Notes under the pieces: model-generated
The model's input: only the letters and a program-made list of their open reading frames with translations
Database searches by the model: none
Told to the model about the DNA's origin: nothing
Assembly (NCBI GenBank): GCA_910589015.1
Contig: CAJUSA010000005.1
Location: 4,786-68,785, forward strand
Reading direction: 5' to 3'
DNA from: an uncultured Christensenellaceae bacterium
GTDB taxonomy: Bacteria > Bacillota > Clostridia > Christensenellales > Borkfalkiaceae
DNA: 64,000 nucleotides
In this document: positions 1-7,300 of the stretch, one piece after another
Position numbering within the stretch: the stretch's first letter is position 1
How the letters are laid out: each line of letters opens with the position of its first letter
Position numbers and translations under genes: made by a program

Positions 1-21
1 TGACAAAGGACAACATGACAA

Positions 22-125
22 GATGTTTCGGCTACGCTCAACATGACAAAGGACAACATGACAAGATGTTTCGACTGCGCTCAACATGACACGCATGTCA
101 TTCTGAGCTTGCCGAAGAATCTCAT
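22..125. repeat. REP-like repeat cluster, left of the GIY-YIG gene
   Basis: Two direct copies of a 27-bp unit start at 22 and 65 (core GATGTTTCG, then CGCTCAACATGACA; period 43 bp). An opposite-orientation variant follows at 96-125, starting TGTCATTCTGAGC and ending GAAGAATCTCAT. The two forms are related: the reverse complement of the direct unit reads TGTCAT..TGAGC...CCGAA..ATCTC. The inverted copy ends 12 bp before the start codon of the GIY-YIG gene. Confidence 0.85.
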
Positions 126-137
126 AAAAGGATACCC

Positions 138-425
138 ATGAATCAATATTACGTTTACATTTTGCGTAATAAAACGAATACTGTTTTATATATCGGTGTA
201 ACCGATAATATTCAGCGGCGCATTTATGAACATAAAAATGAATTATTAGAAGGTTTTACAAAAAAATATCATGTTCACTATTTGGTATATTACGAAATGT
301 ATCAAAATATAAAAGATGCGATTGCTCGTGAAAAGCAACTTAAAGGTTGGACAAGAATAAAAAAAGTGAATTTGATTGAAAGCATGAATCCGATGTGGCG
401 TGATTTATCGGAAGAGTGGGAATGA
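138..425 (+). CDS. GIY-YIG domain endonuclease-like protein (UPF0213/YhbQ type)
   Basis: This 95-residue protein is essentially one GIY-YIG nuclease domain. It has YVYI at residues 5-8, YIG at 18-20, the following Arg pair and His (QRRIYEH), and a C-terminal IAREKQLKGW segment typical of the small stand-alone UPF0213 class. It would cleave DNA with a single metal ion; its substrate is unknown. The gene is AT-richer than its neighbours and is not in an operon. It is flanked immediately on both sides by REP-like repeats in inverted orientation (96-125 and 431-457), so it looks inserted in, or mobilised with, that repeat family. I see no strong Shine-Dalgarno beyond AAAGGA at 127-132. The family call is secure; the link to the repeats is inference. 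Confidence 0.85.
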   Translation: MNQYYVYILRNKTNTVLYIGVTDNIQRRIYEHKNELLEGFTKKYHVHYLVYYEMYQNIKDAIAREKQLKGWTRIKKVNLIESMNPMWRDLSEEWE

Positions 426-430
426 AAAGA

Positions 431-702
431 GATGTTTCGGCTACGCTCAACATGACAGAGGGCGACATGACAAGATGTTTCGACTGCGCTCAACATGACA
501 GAGAGGCAACATGACAAGATGTTTCGACTACGCTCAACATGACAGAGAGGCAACATGACAAGATGTTTCGACTACGCTCAACATGACGAAAGAGCATGCT
601 CAACATGACAGAAGGTTGTGGCACCATGTCATTCTGAGTTTTATTGTCATTCTGAGCTTGCCGAAGAATCTGATGAGATGTTTCGGCTACGCTCAACATG
701 AC
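431..702. repeat. REP-like tandem array and hybrid palindrome
   Basis: Four direct copies of the GATGTTTCG...CTCAACATGACA unit start at 431, 474, 518 and 562, giving a 43-44-bp period with short GAGAGGCAACATGACAA-like spacers. Then come degenerate pieces (about 599-640). A 59-bp palindrome at 644-702 has a left half starting TGTCATTCTGAGC and a right half ending CTCAACATGACA, which are imperfect reverse complements. No coding sequence is credible here; the minus-strand ORFs through it only translate the repeats. Confidence 0.85.
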
Positions 703-750
703 AGAGGGTGCGTTCGGCATGACAAATAGGCTTGAAAGGAGTTTTTAACA

Positions 751-1782
751 ATGACGCAGAAAAGCAAAAAAGCGCTGAATATTACGGTAAACGTTATCGT
801 AAGCATTATCGTTATCTTCGTGCTGATTTTAACGATTAACATTATCGTATCGGGTAAAAAAGGGTATACCAAATTATTCGGGTATACTTATGTCGCCGTG
901 CGTTCCGATTCCATGGACGGCGATCAACCCGACAGTTTCAAAAAGGGCGATCTGCTCAAAGTCAAAGTCCTTTCCGATGCGGAAAAACAAGAGCTGAAAA
1001 AGGACGATATCATCACGTTTTACTATCCCGTAAGTAAGAGCGTACCGGGGGCGAAATATATCGTGATTGACGGAAAACCGCACATTATCAATTCGCACCG
1101 CATTGAAAGAGTGGAAGGCGACCGTATTTTTACGCGCGGCGACAAAGAAGGCGCGCCTTTGGATTTGGGAAATCGCCAATATTCCGATATTATCGGCAAA
1201 GTGGTTTCGCATACCGACGGGCTTGGCAATGTTTCCATGTGGTTTCAGTCGCAATGGGGCTTTTTTGTATGCGTCGTGCTGCCCTCGCTGCTGATCGTCG
1301 TTTATTGCGTATTTAATCTTGTCAGGGTCGTTCGCGAACGCAACAAAGAGAATGCGGCAGACAAAGAAGAGCAATTAAAACAACAGCTTTTAGAGCAATT
1401 GCGCGCCGAAGGGAAACTTGCGGCGGAACCCGCCGCGCCTGTTGCGCCCGTCGTGCAACCGACGGAAAGCGCGCCGCCTGTGCCCGTGGAACAAGTTTCC
1501 GTAACACCTGCCCCTGCGGAAGAGAAGAAGGAAATGTCTGTTTCCGAAGAGCCTTCCGCGGCGAGCGAAGAAGAGAAAGCAAGCAAACCCGCGGCGAAAA
1601 AAGCGCCTGCGAAGAAGAAACAACCTATTATATTAAGCGCAGAAGGCGAGGAACCCCCTGCGCCGAGCGAAGAGAAGAAAGAAACGGCAAGCAAACCCGC
1701 GGCGAAGAAAGCGCCTGCGAAGAAGAAACAACCCATTATTTTAAGCGCGGAAGGCGAGGAATCTTCCGATGGCAAGAAGTAA
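751..1782 (+). CDS. Signal peptidase I, SipW/ER (S26B) type, with repeated basic tail
   Basis: Membrane-bound signal peptidase that would remove signal peptides outside the cytoplasmic membrane. A TM helix spans about residues 10-34. The catalytic serine box RSDSM (Ser54) and a downstream His (NSHRIE, His116) in place of the usual Lys mark the SipW/archaeal/ER subclass. RGDKE at about 129-133 is a second family box, and a second TM helix spans about 168-192. A long cytoplasmic tail follows, Ala/Pro/Glu-rich and then Lys-rich. Two copies of a KPAAKKAPAKKKQPIILSA-type block start near nt 1588 and 1693. The RBS AAAGGAG lies upstream of the ATG. The gene overlaps the next peptidase by 14 bp and heads a block with two likely substrates, so dedicated processing of the local exported proteins is probable. 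Confidence 0.88.
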   Translation: MTQKSKKALNITVNVIVSIIVIFVLILTINIIVSGKKGYTKLFGYTYVAVRSDSMDGDQPDSFKKGDLLKVKVLSDAEKQELKKDDIITFYYPVSKSVPGAKYIVIDGKPHIINSHRIERVEGDRIFTRGDKEGAPLDLGNRQYSDIIGKVVSHTDGLGNVSMWFQSQWGFFVCVVLPSLLIVVYCVFNLVRVVRERNKENAADKEEQLKQQLLEQLRAEGKLAAEPAAPVAPVVQPTESAPPVPVEQVSVTPAPAEEKKEMSVSEEPSAASEEEKASKPAAKKAPAKKKQPIILSAEGEEPPAPSEEKKETASKPAAKKAPAKKKQPIILSAEGEESSDGKK

Positions 1783-2383
1783 CGTAAAAGCCAAAAAGGC
1801 GGTTTCGATTGCCTTAACCGTGCTTTCCGTTTTGATTTTCGTGTTCGCCGTGTGTATTTTCGCATTATCGGTCTTTGCAAAGTCGAACGGAAAACAGGCA
1901 ACGCTGTTCGGGTATTCCTTTTCAATCGTGCTGACCGATTCCATGAGCCCCGAAATCAAGGTCGGGGAACTTGTGATCGTCAAGCATTGTTCGATCGAAC
2001 GCGCCCAAATCGGCGAAAATGCCGTTTATATCGCGCCCGAGGGGCATCGGCTCGCGGGGCAGCGCATCATTCACAAAATCATGGAAAAGGATACGGACGA
2101 CGCGGGAACGTATATCGTAACGCAGGGCGTCGCCGCAGGCGCGCCCAAAGATGCGCCCGTATATGCCGAGAACTTCGTGGGGATCGGCGTGGCGCATTCA
2201 GTATTTCTCGGCGCCGTCGTCGGGTTTTTCTCAAATACGTTCAATTGGATCTTCCTTGCCGTATTCCTGTTCGGGATATGGCTTGCCGTGCGGCAGATAC
2301 GCAAACTGATTTCCTATACCAAACCCGAAAACGCGCAGGAAGAAGAGGGCGCGCCGCCTTCCGAACCGCCTGCCGAAGAATAA
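1769..2383 (+). CDS. Second signal peptidase I, SipW-like
   Basis: A 204-residue S26-family protein with an N-terminal TM helix (about 10-37), the catalytic box TDSMSP (Ser58), a conserved GQRIIHKI segment supplying a candidate His (His102), and a C-terminal TM helix (about 146-170) followed by a short acidic tail. It has the same architecture as the preceding peptidase but is shorter and lacks the Lys-rich repeats. Its start lies inside the upstream gene (14-bp overlap), which suggests translational coupling. Two adjacent SipW-like peptidases ahead of two SipW-type substrates suggests division of labour or two substrate classes; that is inference. Confidence 0.85.
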   Translation: MARSNVKAKKAVSIALTVLSVLIFVFAVCIFALSVFAKSNGKQATLFGYSFSIVLTDSMSPEIKVGELVIVKHCSIERAQIGENAVYIAPEGHRLAGQRIIHKIMEKDTDDAGTYIVTQGVAAGAPKDAPVYAENFVGIGVAHSVFLGAVVGFFSNTFNWIFLAVFLFGIWLAVRQIRKLISYTKPENAQEEEGAPPSEPPAEE

Positions 2384-2392
2384 TTGTAAAAT

Positions 2393-3076
2393 ATGAAAAA
2401 AACGTCGAAAAAAACTCAATATAAGGGCATCGTTTCGGCATTTCTGCTTTTACTCGTGGCGCTGATCGCCTCTGTTTCAGCGCTGTTCGCCTGGTTTTCC
2501 GACCGTAGCCGCGTGGCGCTCGGCGGAACCGACCTTTCCGTGATCGGCGCGGGCGTCATCCTCGGCGACCTTACGCTTACGCGCACGCTGGGCGCGCATA
2601 CGCAGACGCTGCATTATGTCCGCGACGGAAATGCCTATTATGAAAACGGCACGAAAACGCCGCTTGTATTAGACGCCGTGGCGCAGGACGAGGAAATCGC
2701 GCTTGCAATCAAAGTCAAGGCGGACGAGGGGCTGAATGCTTACAGCGTTACGCTGAGCGGGCTTTCGGGCGATACGCTTACGCAGGAAGACGGTATTAAA
2801 CGCAACACGTTGGGCGCGTTCTGCTATTATAATAAGGAAGAGAGCGTTTGGGCGTGGTTTTTAGAGTATAAAACCGACGGTTCGGAAACGCCCCTGCAAC
2901 AGATTACCGTGGAAAACGGCAGTTTTTCCGCCGAGGATCGGGACGAAAACGGCTACATAACCGTGCAAATTCGCTTGCGCGCGGACTTCTCGCAGGCGGC
3001 GGAATACGGTTTTACGGCGCAATCGTTTGCGGGAAAGGGGTTGCGGATCGGTGCGATCGGCATTTCCGCGCAATAA
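2393..3076 (+). CDS. Exported protein with SipW-type signal peptide (TasA/CalY-like position)
   Basis: A 227-residue protein with a basic N-terminus, a hydrophobic core (about 13-33) and an ALFAWFSD motif at about 30-37. This is the signature of SipW-cognate signal peptides, where cleavage falls near the A-x-A/aromatic stretch and leaves a short mature N-terminus. The mature part is beta-rich with no catalytic motif, as expected of TasA/camelysin-type fibre or matrix proteins. Sequence similarity to TasA itself cannot be judged by eye. It starts 9 bp after the second signal peptidase, so the two are very likely co-transcribed. Confidence 0.75.
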   Translation: MKKTSKKTQYKGIVSAFLLLLVALIASVSALFAWFSDRSRVALGGTDLSVIGAGVILGDLTLTRTLGAHTQTLHYVRDGNAYYENGTKTPLVLDAVAQDEEIALAIKVKADEGLNAYSVTLSGLSGDTLTQEDGIKRNTLGAFCYYNKEESVWAWFLEYKTDGSETPLQQITVENGSFSAEDRDENGYITVQIRLRADFSQAAEYGFTAQSFAGKGLRIGAIGISAQ

Positions 3077-3220
3077 AATCGGTGGAAAAATCTACCGATC
3101 GGAAGAGGGAAATATACTGCCTGATCGGATAAAAATGCCTTAAAAATCAACAAAAGTGCCAAAATGCACGGAACGAACGGGTTTTTCGGGGAAAAATCCG
3201 AAAAAAGGAGGACGGCGGCG

Positions 3221-3712
3221 ATGAGCGGTAAAAGAAAAATTGCGGCGAGCTTGTGCGCGCTTGCGTTTGCCGTGAGTGCGGCGGCGGGGGGCGCGTATGC
3301 CTGGCTGAGCACGGGCGACAGCGTTTCCGCCTTTCGCGTGGGGTTCGCGCAGGTGAGCGCGGTGTGCACGGTAGACGGCGAAACCGCGTTTTTGCGCAGC
3401 GAGGGTGCGGCGACGCAGACGGCGGTGCAAATCGAAAAAGGCAGCCATGCGTTTGCCGTCGAGAACAAAGGGGCGGCGGCGACGGCGGCGATCAAGGTTT
3501 CGGCGGACGACGCGCTTGCGGCGAAAACGGCGGGCGTAACGCTCGAAATCGGCGGTAAAACCGCATACATATGCGATTTTACGCAAGAAACGGGGGAAGT
3601 GACGATTTCCCTCGGAGAATATGCGGCGGGCGATAGCGGGGAATATACGCTGACGCTTACGACGGAAACGGAATACGTTCTGCCTTTGACGGTAGAGATC
3701 ACGGCGCGGTAA
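3221..3712 (+). CDS. Small exported protein with SipW-type signal peptide
   Basis: The ATG at 3221 is chosen over the in-frame 3164 because AAGGAGG at 3205-3211 is correctly spaced from it and because a signal peptide then begins at residue 1. This gives 163 residues. A hydrophobic stretch (about 8-24) ends in GGAYAWLSTGDS, the SipW-type motif. The mature part is Ala/Val/Thr-rich and probably beta-stranded, with no recognised domain. It lies 144 bp after the previous gene and ends in a Rho-independent terminator that overlaps its stop codon. It is likely a companion of the preceding exported protein. Confidence 0.72.
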   Translation: MSGKRKIAASLCALAFAVSAAAGGAYAWLSTGDSVSAFRVGFAQVSAVCTVDGETAFLRSEGAATQTAVQIEKGSHAFAVENKGAAATAAIKVSADDALAAKTAGVTLEIGGKTAYICDFTQETGEVTISLGEYAAGDSGEYTLTLTTETEYVLPLTVEITAR

Positions 3713-3727
3713 CACCGCGCTTTTTTT
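3704..3727 (+). terminator. Rho-independent terminator of the signal peptidase block
   Basis: Stem GCGCGG (3704-3709) / CCGCGC (3715-3720) with a 5-nt loop that contains the stop codon, followed by seven T residues at 3721-3727. Confidence 0.85.
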
Positions 3728-3763
3728 ATGGGCGTTTTCGCCGTTTCGGATTGGCTTGTTTGT

Positions 3764-3893
3764 CATTCTGAGCTTGGCGAAGAATCTTAGATGTTTCGAC
3801 TGCGCTCAACATGACGGGATGTTTCGGGTGCGCTCAACATGACAGGGGGCGCGTGCAACATGACGGGATGTTTCGGCTGCGCTCAAATGACAA
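3764..3893. repeat. Third REP-like repeat cluster
   Basis: A hybrid palindrome (starts TGTCATTCTGAGC, ends CTCAACATGAC, about 3764-3815) is followed by two or three degenerate direct units beginning GATGTTTCGG near 3817 and 3867. It is the same family as the clusters at 22-125 and 431-702. It separates the signal peptidase block from the giant gene. Confidence 0.8.
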
Positions 3894-3900
3894 GGGGGCT

Positions 3901-3946
3901 ATGCGCGCGCACGCGCGCGCGAATTTAGAGCGCGTGGGCGCGCGTA
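3901..3946. other. Alternating purine-pyrimidine (GC)n tract
   Basis: About 20 bp of strictly alternating GCGCGC/ACGCGC sequence is followed, after an AATTTAGA break, by a second GC-alternating stretch (about 3929-3944). It can form hairpins or Z-DNA. From here to 4062 I see no gene, only AT-rich promoter-proximal DNA. Confidence 0.6.
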
Positions 3947-4062
3947 GAGGTAATTTTTGGCAGATTGTGAAAGATAGGTGACAAAAATAAGGAAAAAAGG
4001 AAAAATATAACGAAAAAAGCACTTTTTTTTAGACAAAAATTGAAAAAGTTCGGGTGATTTTA

Positions 4063-4091
4063 TTGATTTTCCTTAACTTGTGTAGTATAAT
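4063..4091 (+). promoter_or_regulatory. Probable promoter of the giant surface protein gene
   Basis: -35 TTGATT (4063-4068), 17-bp spacer, -10 TATAAT (4086-4091). The predicted start near 4098 leaves a 5' leader of about 215 nt before the ATG at 4314. Confidence 0.7.
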
Positions 4092-4172
4092 AGGGAATGC
4101 AAAGAATGGGTATGGTATACAGCTATGCCGATTTTTGCGCGTTTTTCGGGTTTTCGGGTAGCGTGAATTTTT

Positions 4173-4236
4173 GCCCCTTCCCTTGCCTGAGGCAGGGCGT
4201 GAAGGGGCGCAGCCCCCGTAACAAACGGGGGCTGCG
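4173..4236 (+). promoter_or_regulatory. Two consecutive stable hairpins in the giant gene's 5' leader
   Basis: Hairpin 1: GCCCCTTC (4173-4180) with GAAGGGGC (4201-4208), plus an inner CCTTGCC/GGCAGGG stem. Hairpin 2: CGCAGCCCCCGT (4208-4219) with ACGGGGGCTGCG (4225-4236) and a 5-nt loop. Neither is followed by a T-run, so they are not plain terminators. They may stabilise the very long mRNA or control its translation; no known riboswitch class is recognised. Confidence 0.55.
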
Positions 4237-4313
4237 AAAAATACATAATCCGAACGAAACGAAGGACAAAAAAACAGCAGTAAAAAAATCTAACGTTTGA
4301 ATGAGGTAAACGT

Positions 4314-7300
4314 ATGGTTAAGAGAAACAAACAGAACAAGAAGGAAGTTCCGAACACGAACGGAGTTTCGTCTGTGCGTAAGCGCGGGCGCGGCGTGTTC
4401 GGCATATTCCGCGTAGCGTTGCTGTGCGTAATGTGCGCCGTTTTGGCGGGCTGCCTTGCAGTGGGCTGCACGAACACGACGGCGAACAAACCCGGTGCGG
4501 ACAACATGGGCATCACGATCACGGCGCCCAACACGAACAAAGATACGCACCATAAAGGCGAGCACACGGATTACACCGAGCTTACATACGACCTTGTCGA
4601 ATCGAGCAACGGCACGTTGGAACAGGGTAAATATTACCTTTCGGCTGACTTGCAGCTCAAAACCAACCTGCGTATTACGGGCTACGTTACGCTCGACTTG
4701 AACGGTCATATCCTTTCGGGTGCGGCGGGCAGCTCGACGGTTTCGGTGCTCGGCGGCGCGAACTTCACCCTTGAAGATTGCGACAACCGTTTTGAAAGCA
4801 ACGAGCATTTGGAAACGACCAACCACTATTTCAACGTCGACTCGCTCGGCGCATGGGTTTTCGGCTCGGGCGATACGGCTACGGGCGCTTACACGGAGCT
4901 TTCCGAAACCGATAATTCTATTCAGGGCGGTATTATAACCAACGCGGCAACCGCGCTCGGCGGCGGCGCGGGGCTTTATGTTTACGCAAACGCAAGCGCA
5001 ACCGTTACGGGCGGCAACATCGCGGGGAACCACGGCCACACCACCCAAAACGGCGGCGGCGTTTACGTAAACGGCGGTAACTTCCTCGTAAACGGCGGCG
5101 GCAGAATCGCGGGCAACTATGCAACCTCGGGCGGCGGTATTTACGCTGGCGCAGGCTCGGTTGTCGGCCTCACGGGCGGCACGGTAGAATATAACACCGC
5201 TGCGAATAACGGCGGCGGCATTTATGCGACCGATAACGCCGTTGTAAACCTCCTCACCGTTTATCTTCAATACAACAACTGGGGCGCCGTAGGCGGCAGT
5301 ACCTATTACGGCGGCGGTATTTATGCCAACGCTTCCACCGTGAACCTCTTCTCGGGTTCGTGGATTACCAATCACGCCGCACAGGTTTCGCTGAGAGGCG
5401 GCGCGGCTATGTACCTCACAGGCAAATCGCACCTCAACATGTACGGCGGCGTTATTCAGCAGAACTCGCCTTCTATGGGCGGTACGATCATGCTCAACAA
5501 TGCCACTGCTTCTTTCGAGGGGGGCAATATCCGTAACAACACGTCGCGCGGAAGTCTTTACACGGCTTATGCCATTCACGCCGTTTCTTCCACGATCAAG
5601 GCGCAGGGCGGTACGGTCGGCGGCGACAGCGCGCAGGGCAACACCCTCGGCGGCGGCGTTTATTTGGGAACGAATGCGCACCTCATCGCATCTTCCGCGT
5701 TCTCGGTCCGTAACAACCGCAACACGGCGAACGCCGCGTGCAACATTTTTGTTTATTCCTCTTCGGCACGCCTTTCTCTCGAAAGCAATTTGGAAGGCGA
5801 AATCGGCGTTACCTCGTTCGACGGGCAGGTTATTTCCACGCAGTGGAAGACTGCCCCGAACGTCAAAGTCGACGCAAGCGGTTATTATTTCGAGAACGAC
5901 ACCACGTTCGGTTTGATCAAATTCCGCATGACGGAAAAGGCAAATCACGCACACACGACGCGTTTGACGGCGGCGCAGCTCAATGCAAGCAGCACGCTTT
6001 CCGCAGGCACGTATTACATCACGGAAGATATTACGCTTACCCGCTCGATTACGATTTCGGGTAACGTTGTTCTGTGCTTAAACGGGCACAAAATCACGTT
6101 TGCGGCGGCAACGCCGAGCGTAGCAGTCGGCAGCTGGGGTTCGGGCGCTGCGGTCATGTTTATCGTAAACGACGGGAGCACGTTTAACCTTTACGACTGT
6201 ACCGAAAAAATCACGCACGATGCGCAGGGCTATTACACGGGGCGCACGGGCAACGGCGCGCTCGACGGAAACGGCGGATTTTATCAGGCAGTAAGGGTGC
6301 GTTCGGGCGGTATTTTTAATCTTTACAGCGGCAAAATCACGAATTTCGGTATTTATGCGCTCGACGTGCAGGGCGTGGGCGCGGTGTTTAACATGTTCGG
6401 CGGCGCGCTTTGCGACACTGAAATTAAATACGGTACAGCCCAGCGTTGGTACGACTCGAATGCCATTTATTCTGTATGGCTCGAGGTCGGTTATCTTTAC
6501 ATGAACAGTTCCGCCGAATTCAACATGTACGACGGCGAAATTTCGGGTCTGCGCGCGGGTAAGGCTGCCTCGGGCAACTACGAACGAATTTTGGTCGAAC
6601 ACGGGCCGTTCTGTGCTTACAACAATTCCAAGGTGACGCTTTACGGCGGCAAAATCTATAACAACCAAGGTTCGCAATCAACGGCATTTTATATTAATTC
6701 CGGTTATTTCACCATGTACGGCGGTGAAGTTTCGGGCAACTCGGCTGGTTCAACGCGTAACTATAGCCGCGGTATAAACATCTACAGCAGTTTTAACAAG
6801 GTTTCGTTCTTAGGCGGCAGAGTTATCAATAATACTTATGCACAAAATGCCCAAATCAATATTAACTCTAGCATTGGACGCTCGCAGGAAGTGGAAATCG
6901 GCGGCAGTTTTTACTGCGCTAACAACGTTGCAACCAGTTCTGCTTATAAGTTGTTTGCTTATCAGGATTTCAATTTAAGCGGGGTGTACTTGACGTTCAA
7001 CGATGCGTTCCCCTTTGTCGGCAGCGGCAACTACAAGAACAGTTCGGTCGCAACGGAAGGCGATATCGCGCTGTTGGCGCAACGCCACGGCAGCGCTCTG
7101 ACGAAGGGGTATAATGCCGGTTATGCCTCGACCGATACGGCGCATAAGGGTCCCAAAATTCACACGGGTAAGTTCTATATTGCAGCTCCTGCCCAAACGG
7201 GCGGCGCATCGTATAATTTGGCGTTGACGGCTCAGAACGAAATTATGGTCAATTTCCGTTACAGCGGAAATCATGATTCGATTTGCGGCGTAGATCACTC

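Noticed and set aside
302..720. Minus-strand ORFs full of CHVERSRN-like peptides
   Set aside because: They simply translate the REP-like repeats and have no initiation signals.
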